Source: Bradyrhizobium sp. CB82
GTDB lineage: Bacteria > Pseudomonadota > Alphaproteobacteria > Rhizobiales > Xanthobacteraceae
NCBI RefSeq assembly: GCF_029714405.1
Contig: NZ_CP121650.1
Span: 5,337,001 to 5,401,000 of the forward strand
Direction: 5' to 3'
Length of the DNA: 64,000 nucleotides
Shown piece by piece: positions 1 to 8,393 of the stretch. The notes under the pieces were generated by a model. The model made no database searches. It was given only the letters and a program-made list of their open reading frames with translations, and was not told the origin of the DNA. Within the stretch, counting starts at the first letter, position 1. Every line of letters starts with the position of its first letter. A program made the translations under genes and the position numbers.

Positions 1-894
1 GTCGTCTACAGCGTGGCGGCGCCGGCGCTGGTACCCTCGCTGGTGCAGGCGGACGCCTTGTCTGCGGCTAACGCGCGGATCGAGCTCGCGCGCACCATCG
101 CCTTTGCCTCGGGCCCTGCGCTCGGCGGCGCGCTGGTCGGCTGGTGTGGGGCGAGCCCCGCCTTCGGCTTCGCCGCCACGCTTTCGGCGATCGCCGTCGT
201 GCTGCTCGCCGGCCTCTACGAGCCCGCGCGCGCACCTGTGCCGCGACGGCACCCGCTCCAGGAGATCCGCGAGGGCGCTACCTTCGTGTTCCATCACCCG
301 CTGCTGCGGCCGGTCTTCGTCACCCAGTTCATCTTCAACACGGGCTGGTTCCTCCAGCTTGCGGTGTTCGTGCCCTATGCGGTGCGCCATCTCGGCATGT
401 CCGCGACCGGCGTCGGCGTGGTGCTCGCGATGTATGGCGTCGGCATGGTGATCGGCGCGCTGGTCGCGACGCGGGTGATGCAGCGTCTGGCCTTCGGCAC
501 GGTGGTCGGACTTGGACCGGTGACCGGGTTCGTTGCTGCCGTCGTGATGGCGCTGACGGTGCCGGTGCCCGCGGCGTGGCTCGCGGGCCTGAGCTTCTTC
601 CTGCTCGGCGTCGGCCCGATCCTCTGGGTGATCTCGACCACGACGCTGCGCCAATCGGTGACGCCACCGCGCCTGCTCGGCCGCGTCTCCGCCATCAACA
701 TCATGAGCTACGGCGCACGCCCGCTCGGCTCGGCGCTGGGCGCGATCGTCGGCGGGCTTTACAGCGCAGAGGCGTGTCTCTATCTCGCAGCCGCGATCTT
801 CGCGGTGCAGGTGCTGGTGATCTGGCTCTCGCCGTCGGTAGCACTCGACCGGCAGCCGGAGATGGTCAACGACGCCGCACCGGTGCGCTGCTAA
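1..894 (+). CDS. MFS transporter, 5' end cut by window edge
   Basis: The frame is open from base 1 (reading V-V-Y-S-V-A-A-P), so the true start lies upstream and the GTG at 13 is not trusted as a start. The 297 visible residues are mostly hydrophobic helices with the short basic loops of a major facilitator, including the ARTIAFASGPALGG segment seen in EntS/DUF894-type exporters. It probably sits in the inner membrane and exports a small molecule; the substrate cannot be read from sequence. The stop codon overlaps the stop region of the convergent cyclase gene by 4 bases. Confidence 0.8.
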   Translation, partial: VVYSVAAPALVPSLVQADALSAANARIELARTIAFASGPALGGALVGWCGASPAFGFAATLSAIAVVLLAGLYEPARAPVPRRHPLQEIREGATFVFHHPLLRPVFVTQFIFNTGWFLQLAVFVPYAVRHLGMSATGVGVVLAMYGVGMVIGALVATRVMQRLAFGTVVGLGPVTGFVAAVVMALTVPVPAAWLAGLSFFLLGVGPILWVISTTTLRQSVTPPRLLGRVSAINIMSYGARPLGSALGAIVGGLYSAEACLYLAAAIFAVQVLVIWLSPSVALDRQPEMVNDAAPVRC

Positions 895-2150
895 CCCGCC
901 AGGTACCGCTCGTAGCTGCCCGTCACCGGCTCGCTCGTGTCGATGTCCGGATCGAGCGTATAGAGGTCCTGCGCACGGCCGATGCCACGCAGCGCGTAGC
1001 GGCCGGTCGAGACGAGATAGCGGCGGCCGGCCGCATCGAGCCCCGCGTAAAACTCCGCCGATGCGAGCAGCTCGCGATCGACCGAGCGGCTCATCGAGGC
1101 GATGCGGCTGACCTCGTTGACCGTGGGCCCGACCACCGTGAAATCGAGCCGGTCCTCGCTGCCGATATTGCCGTAGAAGACCTCGCCGACATGCAGCCCG
1201 ATATAGGCCGAGGTGGTCGGGCGGCCGTCGGCGGCCCGCCTCGCATTCAGCGCCACGATGTTCTTGCGGAAAAGATGCTCGGCCCGCAGCGCCGCGCGAC
1301 GCGCCGCCGCCATGTCCTCGCCGGTGAACATCGCGAGCACGCCGTCGCCGATCAGTTTCAGCACGTCGCCGCCGGCGTCGTGGATCGCATCGATCACGGC
1401 CTGCGCGTAGTCATTGAGGAACGGAATGATCTCGTCGGGCCCGATGCTCTCGCTGATCCCGGTCGAGCCGCGCAGGTCCGAATACCAGAGCACGGCGTTG
1501 ATGCGCTCGGTGACGCCGCGGGAGATGCGCCCGCGCAGCACCTGCTCGGAGGCGTCACGGCCGAGATAGACGCGCCCCAGCGTGCGCACGATATCGACCT
1601 GCTGGGCGGATTTGATTGTGAGTCCCAGCACCGGCACGAGATCGCGCAGCGCCGCGAGCTCGCTCTCGCCAAAGCCCTCGGGCCGCCGCGTCGTCCAATA
1701 GGAATAGAGGCAGTCCATCTGGCCGAGAGCACCGGTCTCGCCGAAGCGATGCACGAAGGCGAGGAAATGCCGGTGGCCCTTCTCTGCGAGTTCGCCGATC
1801 TGGGAGAAATCGAGCGAGGCGGCATCCGTGAGATCGATCTGCATCTCGTCCTCGCCGTGCTCGAGCAGATGGTAGAACACGGAGCGGCGCCAGTTCTTGG
1901 CCGGATCGCCCTGCGCCGTCGATCCATACTCGACGACGTCGCTCTCGTTGGTCGGCACATCGCTCCAGCGGAAGGCACGCCCCTCATAGATCGGGTGCAG
2001 CGTGTCGATGACGACGAGGCCGCGCGACAGCTCGATCCCCTCGGCGCGGCAGCGTTCGCAGAAGCCGCGGAGCATCTCGATCTCGGGCAGTCCGGTGAGC
2101 CCCTGGGTGGTCAGCCAATTGATCAGCGTGAGGCGGGGGGTCAATTCCAT
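891..2150 (-). CDS. Class III adenylate/guanylate cyclase domain protein
   Basis: A 419-aa soluble protein. The C-terminal half is a class III nucleotide cyclase domain with the first metal Asp in WYSDLRGST, the KLIGDGVLAMF segment carrying the second Asp, and VNEVSRI supplying the Asn/Arg pair, so the active site looks complete. The N-terminal ~190 residues have no membrane helix and no domain I can name; they may be a sensor module as in other rhizobial cyclases. It most likely makes cAMP, since the substrate-specificity Lys before the GDG motif is kept. It is convergent with the upstream MFS gene and divergent from the next one. Confidence 0.88.
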   Translation of the reverse strand: MELTPRLTLINWLTTQGLTGLPEIEMLRGFCERCRAEGIELSRGLVVIDTLHPIYEGRAFRWSDVPTNESDVVEYGSTAQGDPAKNWRRSVFYHLLEHGEDEMQIDLTDAASLDFSQIGELAEKGHRHFLAFVHRFGETGALGQMDCLYSYWTTRRPEGFGESELAALRDLVPVLGLTIKSAQQVDIVRTLGRVYLGRDASEQVLRGRISRGVTERINAVLWYSDLRGSTGISESIGPDEIIPFLNDYAQAVIDAIHDAGGDVLKLIGDGVLAMFTGEDMAAARRAALRAEHLFRKNIVALNARRAADGRPTTSAYIGLHVGEVFYGNIGSEDRLDFTVVGPTVNEVSRIASMSRSVDRELLASAEFYAGLDAAGRRYLVSTGRYALRGIGRAQDLYTLDPDIDTSEPVTGSYERYLAG

Positions 2151-2319
2151 AAGCCATTATAGCCGCACCTTCGTGACGGACGAAAGGCGAACCTGGTTGC
2201 GCGCAGCATCCCGCATGCCGCAGATCGAATATGCCGTGGTCGATGTTGACGTCACCCGTGCCTGGGATGCAAAAACAATTGATGTTTCCGATGTCGGCGA
2301 AGTCCAGAAGCGCGAGGAC

Positions 2320-3477
2320 ATGAGCCAGCGACAGCTTCCGATCATTCTGGCGCTCGGCACCACACAGACGCTGGCCTGGGCTTCAAGCTATTATCTGCCG
2401 GCGATCCTCGCCGATCCGATCGGGCGCGACCTTGGCGTCTCCGCCAACTGGATCTTTGGCGCCTTCTCCGCCTCGCTCGTGATCTCGGCCATGCTCGGCC
2501 CGCGCATCGGGCGGCAGATCGATCTCGTCGGCGGGCGACAGGTGCTCTCGGCCTCGAATCTGACGATTGCCGGCGGCCTCGTGCTGCTCGGCTTCTCCAC
2601 CTCCGTCCCGGTGATGGTGATCGCGTGGCTCGTGCTCGGCGTTGGCATGGCGCTCGGACTCTATGACGCTGCCTTCGCCGCACTCGGGCGCATCTACGGC
2701 ACCGAGGCGCGAGGCTCGATCACCGGCATCACGCTGATGGCGGGATTTGCCTCGACCGTCGGCTGGCCGCTGACGGCCTGGGGGCTTTCGCATATCGGAT
2801 GGCGCGACACCTGTTTCGCCTGGGCAGCCGCCCACATCCTGATCGGCCTGCCGCTCAACCTCCTGATGCTGCCGAAGGTGAAGGGCGCCAAGGAGGTGGC
2901 GGCGACGGCCGTCAAGCCGCATATCCCGCTCGACCGCGCCATGATCCTTCTGGCTTTCGTCTTCGCCGCGGCCTGGACCGTTACCGGCGCGATGGCGGTG
3001 CACTTCCCGCGTATCCTTGAAGCCACCGGCGCGACGCCTGTCGAGGCGATCGCCGCGGGTGCCCTGATCGGGCCGGCGCAAGTCGGCGCGCGGGTTCTCG
3101 AGGCGAGCTTTCTGAGCCGCTTTCATCCGCTGTGGTCGACGCGGCTTGCCTGCATCACCCACCCGATCGGAGCGGCCGTGATCGCCATCCTCGGCGCGGC
3201 CGGCGCCAGCGCCTTTGCGCTTCTCCACGGTTCGGGCAACGGCGTGCTGACCATAGCGCGCGGAACGTTGCCGCTCGCGATCTTCGGCCCGAAGAATTAC
3301 GGCTACCGGCTCGGCATCATCGGCGCGCCGGCTCGGATGGCGCAGGCCATCGCTCCGCTCGCCTTCGGTCTTCTGATCGACGTCATGGGAGCGAAGGTCC
3401 TGATCGTGTCCTCGGCTCTGAGCCTCACCGCGCTCGCGGCACTGTTCCTGGTCCACCCCGAGCGCCGGCCTTCTTGA
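2320..3477 (+). CDS. MFS transporter
   Basis: A 385-aa, roughly 12-helix major facilitator. I chose the ATG at 2320 because a GAGGA ribosome-binding site lies just upstream and the protein then starts with MSQRQLPIILALG running straight into the first helix. Upstream in-frame codons would add a hydrophilic stretch antisense to the divergent cyclase. The pattern of an N-terminal 6-helix bundle, a hydrophilic loop near residue 190 and a second bundle is normal for MFS_1. Substrate unknown. The next small gene begins 41 bases downstream on the same strand. Confidence 0.85.
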   Translation: MSQRQLPIILALGTTQTLAWASSYYLPAILADPIGRDLGVSANWIFGAFSASLVISAMLGPRIGRQIDLVGGRQVLSASNLTIAGGLVLLGFSTSVPVMVIAWLVLGVGMALGLYDAAFAALGRIYGTEARGSITGITLMAGFASTVGWPLTAWGLSHIGWRDTCFAWAAAHILIGLPLNLLMLPKVKGAKEVAATAVKPHIPLDRAMILLAFVFAAAWTVTGAMAVHFPRILEATGATPVEAIAAGALIGPAQVGARVLEASFLSRFHPLWSTRLACITHPIGAAVIAILGAAGASAFALLHGSGNGVLTIARGTLPLAIFGPKNYGYRLGIIGAPARMAQAIAPLAFGLLIDVMGAKVLIVSSALSLTALAALFLVHPERRPS

Positions 3478-3518
3478 GGCCCCTTCCCTTCGCTGCCGCT
3501 TTCGCGCAAAAGCAGGGC

Positions 3519-3710
3519 ATGACCGACGACACCGAGCTATCAGGCACATTCAAGCGCCTCGCGCGATGGGCGACCACGCCGCCACAGGCCTATGGCGTCT
3601 ATCTTGCCGCCGTCGTGCTGGTGTTTCTGCTATCGTTCTACGCGGGCACGCTGAAGCCGAAAAAGGGGCCGGAGGGTGGCCCGCCGCCGGTCGCCACGCC
3701 GAAGCGCTGA
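3519..3710 (+). CDS. Small single-helix membrane protein (63 aa)
   Basis: A 63-aa protein starting at MTDDTELSGT with AGCAGGGC upstream. Residues 1-22 are polar, 23-42 form one hydrophobic helix (AYGVYLAAVVLVFLLSFYAG), and the tail is a Lys/Pro/Gly-rich stretch. It is probably a one-pass inner-membrane peptide with unknown function. It lies between an MFS gene and a RidA-family gene with short gaps on both sides, so it may be cotranscribed with them. A larger overlapping frame in the same phase begins inside the MFS gene and is not credible as coding. Confidence 0.6.
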   Translation: MTDDTELSGTFKRLARWATTPPQAYGVYLAAVVLVFLLSFYAGTLKPKKGPEGGPPPVATPKR

Positions 3711-3736
3711 GACCTCGAGTACCGGAGAGCCACGCT

Positions 3737-4147
3737 ATGTCGACCCCCGAGCCAATCGCACGATTCAATCCGCCGGAGCTCGGGACGCCGCCCGGCTATT
3801 CGCAAATCGTCGAGGTCAGCGCCGGCCGCCTGATCTTCGTCGCCGGCCAGACCGCCGTCGATGCCGAAGGCCAGGTGGTCGGCAAGAGCGACTTCGCTGC
3901 TCAAGTCGTGCAGGTGTTCCATAACCTCGGAATGGCGCTTGCTGCACGCGGCTGCAGCGCAGCCAATCTGGTGAAGCTCACCGTCTTCCTGACCGACATG
4001 AACAACCTCGCCGCCTATCGCGAGGCGCGCAATCGCTTCTTTGCGACCGTCATGCCGCCGGCTGCTCCCGCCATTACACTGGTGGAAGTTTCACAACTCT
4101 ATGGTCCCGATTTCCTGATCGAGATCGAGGCCATCGCGGCGGCCTGA
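3737..4147 (+). CDS. RidA/YjgF/Rid family protein
   Basis: A 136-aa protein, normal length for the RidA family, with the typical order: GRLIFVAGQTAVDAEGQVVG near residues 30-50, the VVQVFHNLGMALAARG helix, VKLTVFLTDM, and the C-terminal VEVSQLYGPDFLIEIEAIA strand. RidA proteins form trimers and hydrolyse reactive enamine/imine intermediates of PLP enzymes. The C-terminal region lacks the Arg-Val-Ala-rich pattern of archetypal RidA, so this may be one of the Rid subfamilies of unproven activity. The ATG follows GGAGAG with good spacing. Confidence 0.85.
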   Translation: MSTPEPIARFNPPELGTPPGYSQIVEVSAGRLIFVAGQTAVDAEGQVVGKSDFAAQVVQVFHNLGMALAARGCSAANLVKLTVFLTDMNNLAAYREARNRFFATVMPPAAPAITLVEVSQLYGPDFLIEIEAIAAA

Positions 4148-4170
4148 ACAATCAGAGAGGCTGCGAAAGG

Positions 4171-5001
4171 CTAGTCGTAGAACTCCGGCGCCATCTTCAG
4201 GCTGTCGCGCTGTGCTTTGTCGTGGTTGATCCAGAGTTGGCCTTTCTCCTTCGCAAGCACCTCGGCGATCTTCTGCATCGAGGCAAGCGTCTGGTCCTTG
4301 CTGACGTTCATGCCGGGCACCACACGATTGTCCCAGTTGCTTTTGAAGTGCACGGCATCGCCCGACAGCAAGACCGCGCCGGTCTTCGGCAGTTTCACCA
4401 GCAGCGATTGATGGCCCGGGGTATGGCCGGGCGTCGAGAGAATGGTCAGGCTGCCGTCGCCGAACACGTCCTTATCGCCGGACAGCAGCACGACGGGATG
4501 CGACGGCTGGAAGCGCGGCTCGTTGTTGGGACCGGGCCATTCATATTCAACTTTCTGAACATGAAGGACGGCCTGCGGAAACAACTCGACATTGCCGGTG
4601 TGGTCGGGATGCGTGTGTGACACCGCCATCCATTTGATGTCCCCAGGTTTGAGCCCAAGATGTTCGAGTTGCGCAACGAGCGTCTTCGGCCGGCGCCAGA
4701 CCGTCGCCTTCGGGTCGGAGGGAACGAGGCCATTGGGCATCGATGCGACCGCATCCGGGACACCGGTGTCCCAGAGGAACCAGCCCTGGCTGTGCCTGAT
4801 GAGATAGCAGTTATCGACGAAGTCCATGGGCTTTCCTTCGTTCGCGCCGGGAGTCCAGCGCGACACGTCGCTGGTGGCGCCCTCCCCGCAATTGAGGATG
4901 TAGAGCCGTTCGACACCGGGCTTTTCCGACTGGGCCGGGGCTGCTTTGGCGGACAGGACGAGCGCCACGGCGACGAGAACGAGTTTGATCGAACGTGTCA
5001 T
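4171..5001 (-). CDS. Exported MBL-fold hydrolase, AHL-lactonase-like
   Basis: A 276-aa metallo-beta-lactamase-fold protein with the zinc motif HTHPDHTGN, a downstream HTPGHQSLL and GDAVHFK, in the layout of the N-acyl-homoserine lactonase (AttM/AiiA-like) branch. A signal peptide is evident (hydrophobic residues about 6-20, then AAPAQS), so the enzyme is periplasmic. I chose the second ATG because GGAAGGA sits 6 bases before it; the upstream ATG at 5016 overlaps that ribosome-binding site. Quorum-signal degradation is an inference from family resemblance; other lactones or esters are equally possible substrates. Confidence 0.82.
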   Translation of the reverse strand: MTRSIKLVLVAVALVLSAKAAPAQSEKPGVERLYILNCGEGATSDVSRWTPGANEGKPMDFVDNCYLIRHSQGWFLWDTGVPDAVASMPNGLVPSDPKATVWRRPKTLVAQLEHLGLKPGDIKWMAVSHTHPDHTGNVELFPQAVLHVQKVEYEWPGPNNEPRFQPSHPVVLLSGDKDVFGDGSLTILSTPGHTPGHQSLLVKLPKTGAVLLSGDAVHFKSNWDNRVVPGMNVSKDQTLASMQKIAEVLAKEKGQLWINHDKAQRDSLKMAPEFYD

Positions 5002-5158
5002 TGTTGTTCCTTCCATCCGGTGGTCGACCGGACCGGTCGACCGGAATCAAACCCCGACCGGGGCCGAAAAGTCCGGTGTCGACGGCGGTTTCAGGGATGC
5101 AACCTTGACTGGCCTCGGCCGGCCGGACGCGCCAGATCGCAAGACAACGTCGTCCGCG

Positions 5159-7180
5159 TCATGGCGGATCGAGGTTGCCGAGGCCGCGCTCTTCGTCGGG
5201 AGGATAAACCGGGACATGCGGGGCCGGGAATGGCGACCCGGCCGCCGCGTTGGCAACGTGCCGCGCGAGTTGCGGCGCGGCTGCGCTGGTGCCGATCAAA
5301 CGAAAGACGGTGCCGCTCCTGTTACCCCTGGCGAGCACCCCGCTCAGGGCACAAGAATCGTCGCAAGGCAGGAGGTAATCCGGCCCGACGCGGCGCTTCA
5401 GAGGACCCGGGCGTGCACGCCCTGCCGATGAATAGGACGACTTGCGCTCATTGGAGAGAATATAGCCCCCCGCAACATGCACACCATCGTCCTTTGCGGT
5501 GGCAATGCCGTTGAGGGTACCATGGCGACGGATCAGCGATCCGTGCTTGTCGAACTTTCCATCAACATACTTGCAGCTGGCCTCTGCCGCACGGCTCTCC
5601 TCCCATTCGGCATCGACGAAAAACGAGCGCCTGGCGCCCGAGTGGACGTTCATATTCGGATCCGTGCGCGCCACATAGGCGTGAACCGTCACGTGTTCGG
5701 GGATGTTTGCAAGCTGGATTGTCCAATCGCCATGTTCGGCCACGACCCCAGCCGTAGCGACGGTGGGTTCGACGTGGAGCCGCCACATCGTGTCATCGAT
5801 GCTCCATGGGATTGGGAGGTCCACTCCGGCGGGGGGTAGAGGATTTGGCGGCGGAGTGACGGGTGCGGTCGGTGTGTACCGAACGCCGCTCGGCGATATC
5901 AGAGTGACGTCGATGACGCCGGCGTAGGCTCTCTTCACCCATATCTCGGCAAAGCACAGGCTGGTATTGTCGGGAGGAAGGCGCCACGTCCATTCGATGG
6001 AATCCGGCTGGTCACGATGCCTGTGAAAGCGGACGTGTCCCTCGCTCAAATAGGAATTGCCTGCGGCCAGGACGATATCGAGCTTGGGCTTCGTCGCGAT
6101 GCCATCGTATTTCTTGACGAACGTTGTCAGCAGCGGTTCCAGGTCGGAGAGGCCATCATGCGGTCCCGTGGTCGGCCCGTAGCTCAGATTGATCACAACG
6201 TGATCGGTGTTGTGCGGATCGGCATGCGACAGGATGTACAGGATGGCGTCGTAAACATACGATTTGAGCCAGACGCCGGTCGCGTCGCGAATACAGGCTT
6301 CGGAGAACTGGACGAATACCACGTCCGTTGAGCTGGCGGGGTCGGTATTCGCTTTCCAGCTCGGTGGATCGCGCCGATCGCTCGGCGGACCGGTGCGTGA
6401 CGAGGGCGGGAGCCGGCCCGCGACGACGTCCATCACATGCGCTCCATGCGACGCCTCGTGAGCAAGACCGAGAAAACCAGCGCCGGCATAACAGCCGTCC
6501 TCGTCGATGCCGCCCTGAGCGGTCACATGTAAATCGATCCACTCGTTGAGCCCCATGAGCCGCCCGGGCGGGCCAGGCAAATGCGAAACGCGCCGAAACT
6601 CGAGACCGTATGTAAGATCACTCAGCGTCTGCCCGAGCACGCAAGGCTGCCCATTTCCATCTTTCACATTGATCGGCTGCCGGCCGGTGTTCTGATCCCA
6701 AATGGCGCGCACCCGTGTGCGCAAGCCACCGCCTGGCACGTTTTGCAGGAATTGCGCCGCAGCGAACGGGCAGCCGTCGTCGAGGACGCCAATCAGCAGC
6801 TTCCCCGCCGGATCGTTGCCGTTCGAGCGAGAATCGATGATTCGCCGCTCGAACTTCAATTCCTCCGTCGGCTTCAACGGAAGCGACAGTTCGACCCTGG
6901 ATACGAATTGGTCCCAGATGCGCAGCGCGTCACCCGTCAGCGCCGACGTGGTGCCAAGCATCGTCGCATACCGCGTATCGTCGGAAGGGCCGAGGTCGAC
7001 GACCTTCTCGTGCTGATTCATTGCGCGCAGAAATCGATCCGGCTCAGGTGGCTCGTGGAATTCCACGAGGAAGAACAGCTTGAACTGCGCATTGAACTCT
7101 TCGAAATTCCTAAAGTCCGTCGAGATCGCGTACCGGAGGTACGGACCGAAGCATTTCGGATATTGGTCGCTTTCGGCCAT
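5159..7180 (-). CDS. S8 (subtilisin-like) peptidase, atypical
   Basis: A 673-aa protein with a split but complete-looking subtilase triad: Asp134 or Asp135 in GVLDDG, His245 in HGAHVM, and Ser632 in GTSAAAPQ, with the oxyanion Asn375 in LAAGNS. There is no signal peptide or membrane helix, so it seems cytoplasmic. About 250 residues between the oxyanion Asn and Ser carry an insert with a beta-sandwich-like, Pro-rich section (residues ~410-510). The first 120 residues match nothing I know and could be a propeptide or sensing domain. It is the last gene of a minus-strand cluster, 55 bases after the PAP2-like gene. GGAGA precedes the ATG. Confidence 0.8.
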   Translation of the reverse strand: MAESDQYPKCFGPYLRYAISTDFRNFEEFNAQFKLFFLVEFHEPPEPDRFLRAMNQHEKVVDLGPSDDTRYATMLGTTSALTGDALRIWDQFVSRVELSLPLKPTEELKFERRIIDSRSNGNDPAGKLLIGVLDDGCPFAAAQFLQNVPGGGLRTRVRAIWDQNTGRQPINVKDGNGQPCVLGQTLSDLTYGLEFRRVSHLPGPPGRLMGLNEWIDLHVTAQGGIDEDGCYAGAGFLGLAHEASHGAHVMDVVAGRLPPSSRTGPPSDRRDPPSWKANTDPASSTDVVFVQFSEACIRDATGVWLKSYVYDAILYILSHADPHNTDHVVINLSYGPTTGPHDGLSDLEPLLTTFVKKYDGIATKPKLDIVLAAGNSYLSEGHVRFHRHRDQPDSIEWTWRLPPDNTSLCFAEIWVKRAYAGVIDVTLISPSGVRYTPTAPVTPPPNPLPPAGVDLPIPWSIDDTMWRLHVEPTVATAGVVAEHGDWTIQLANIPEHVTVHAYVARTDPNMNVHSGARRSFFVDAEWEESRAAEASCKYVDGKFDKHGSLIRRHGTLNGIATAKDDGVHVAGGYILSNERKSSYSSAGRARPGPLKRRVGPDYLLPCDDSCALSGVLARGNRSGTVFRLIGTSAAAPQLARHVANAAAGSPFPAPHVPVYPPDEERGLGNLDPP

Positions 7181-7235
7181 CGGATGTTCTCCGCTTCGGT
7201 TTCGCGACGATGCTTAGCCCATGGGAATGCTTCGC

Positions 7236-8354
7236 CTATGGGAATTTGATGACCGACGTCCACTCATCGAGTGCCTTGCCCCACAACGCCGCCATGATTG
7301 GCGATGGCGTGACGTGCGTCGGATTTGCCGCCCGCGAATAGAATAGGCTGGCGTTGGAATCGAGATCCTGCTCCGCGCTGAACGGGTTGAAATCCTTTGT
7401 CGGATACAGGTCGATGCCGGAGGCTGCGTTGAACGTCCGCGCCGCCAACACCTGGACCGTGGTGGAGCAGGCGACGAAATATTCGCCGAGTGCGGTACCC
7501 AACATTCGCCCGGCCATGCTGTCGACGGGGAAATGGAGGCCGGCAATGACGCGATTGGTGGAGATGCGTGCGGCCTGACGGTCGAACTGCTCGGTCACCG
7601 TCGGGTACTTCGGGTGTCCCGCGCCATCCACCGCATTGAGGTTCAGCAGCGCCTTGAGCACATAGGCCACCGCGTAGCACTGGGTCGCGTGTCCCATCGG
7701 GAACGTGCCGTGGCCGGGTGTCGTGAGCATAGGCTGCACTTGCGCGTTGTATTCGACCGGACGCCAGCAGCCGAGGGCATGTTTGAAGCGCATCTCCACG
7801 TACACGCAGAGCTGCAGCACGATGTTGATGAGTTCGAGAGTGCGCCTGGTCCGGTCGGGGTGGAGATAGACGATCGAGGACCAGAACGCATACTGGGGAT
7901 CAATCTGTGCGATGATTTCGGTCGCACGTTCGTTACGCAGCTCCGCCCAACTGAGGACCAGGGGGATCTGTTGCTCGAAAGTTGCCGGCGCCGGTTGTTG
8001 AATTTCTGCGATCAAGGAGCCGGAGGTCAAAACCTGGAATCCAGGGCTACCGCCGGGGCCCGGCACCGTTGGAGCGAAGCTGATCCCCTGCAGAAGCTCG
8101 CCGACCGCTATGTAGGCACGAACCCATGGTTCCCAGCGCTCCAGCTGCGACGTGTTGTCGATGGGCGGCAACGGCGGCTCGTACCAACTGAATTCGGCGC
8201 GGCTTGTCCCTTCGCGAGCGTGGATGAGTGCGTCCACCATGATGGGATTGGCCCAGACATCGCCGAGCGTGCCGAGCAGCGCACCGCCGGCTCCGCCTGC
8301 ACCACCGGCACCGCCCGCTCCTCCTGCTCCTCCCGCTCCACCTAGTTGAGCCAT
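7236..8354 (-). CDS. PAP2 / vanadium haloperoxidase-like protein with Gly-rich N-terminus
   Basis: A 372-aa protein carrying all three phosphatidic-acid-phosphatase-2/haloperoxidase motifs: K191-x6-R198-P199, the central FPMGH ending at His222 (Met where PSGH enzymes have Ser), and R268-x5-H274-x3-D278. The protein is soluble, with no clear membrane helices, which favours the haloperoxidase or soluble acid-phosphatase branch. Residues 5-25 are an almost pure Gly-Gly-Ala repeat. AGGAGG lies 6 bases before the ATG. It is in tandem with the cyclase-TPR gene upstream (39-base gap) and the subtilase downstream, so all three are probably one transcript. Confidence 0.8.
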   Translation of the reverse strand: MAQLGGAGGAGGAGGAGGAGGAGGALLGTLGDVWANPIMVDALIHAREGTSRAEFSWYEPPLPPIDNTSQLERWEPWVRAYIAVGELLQGISFAPTVPGPGGSPGFQVLTSGSLIAEIQQPAPATFEQQIPLVLSWAELRNERATEIIAQIDPQYAFWSSIVYLHPDRTRRTLELINIVLQLCVYVEMRFKHALGCWRPVEYNAQVQPMLTTPGHGTFPMGHATQCYAVAYVLKALLNLNAVDGAGHPKYPTVTEQFDRQAARISTNRVIAGLHFPVDSMAGRMLGTALGEYFVACSTTVQVLAARTFNAASGIDLYPTKDFNPFSAEQDLDSNASLFYSRAANPTHVTPSPIMAALWGKALDEWTSVIKFP

Positions 8355-8393
8355 AGCCTGCCTCCTTGTGAGTAAGTCAGCCTGGGATCGCGG

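Noticed and set aside
144..2162. A 672-codon plus-strand frame over the first MFS and the cyclase
   Set aside because: Out of frame with the MFS gene and antisense to the cyclase; Arg/Ala-rich composition typical of a shadow.
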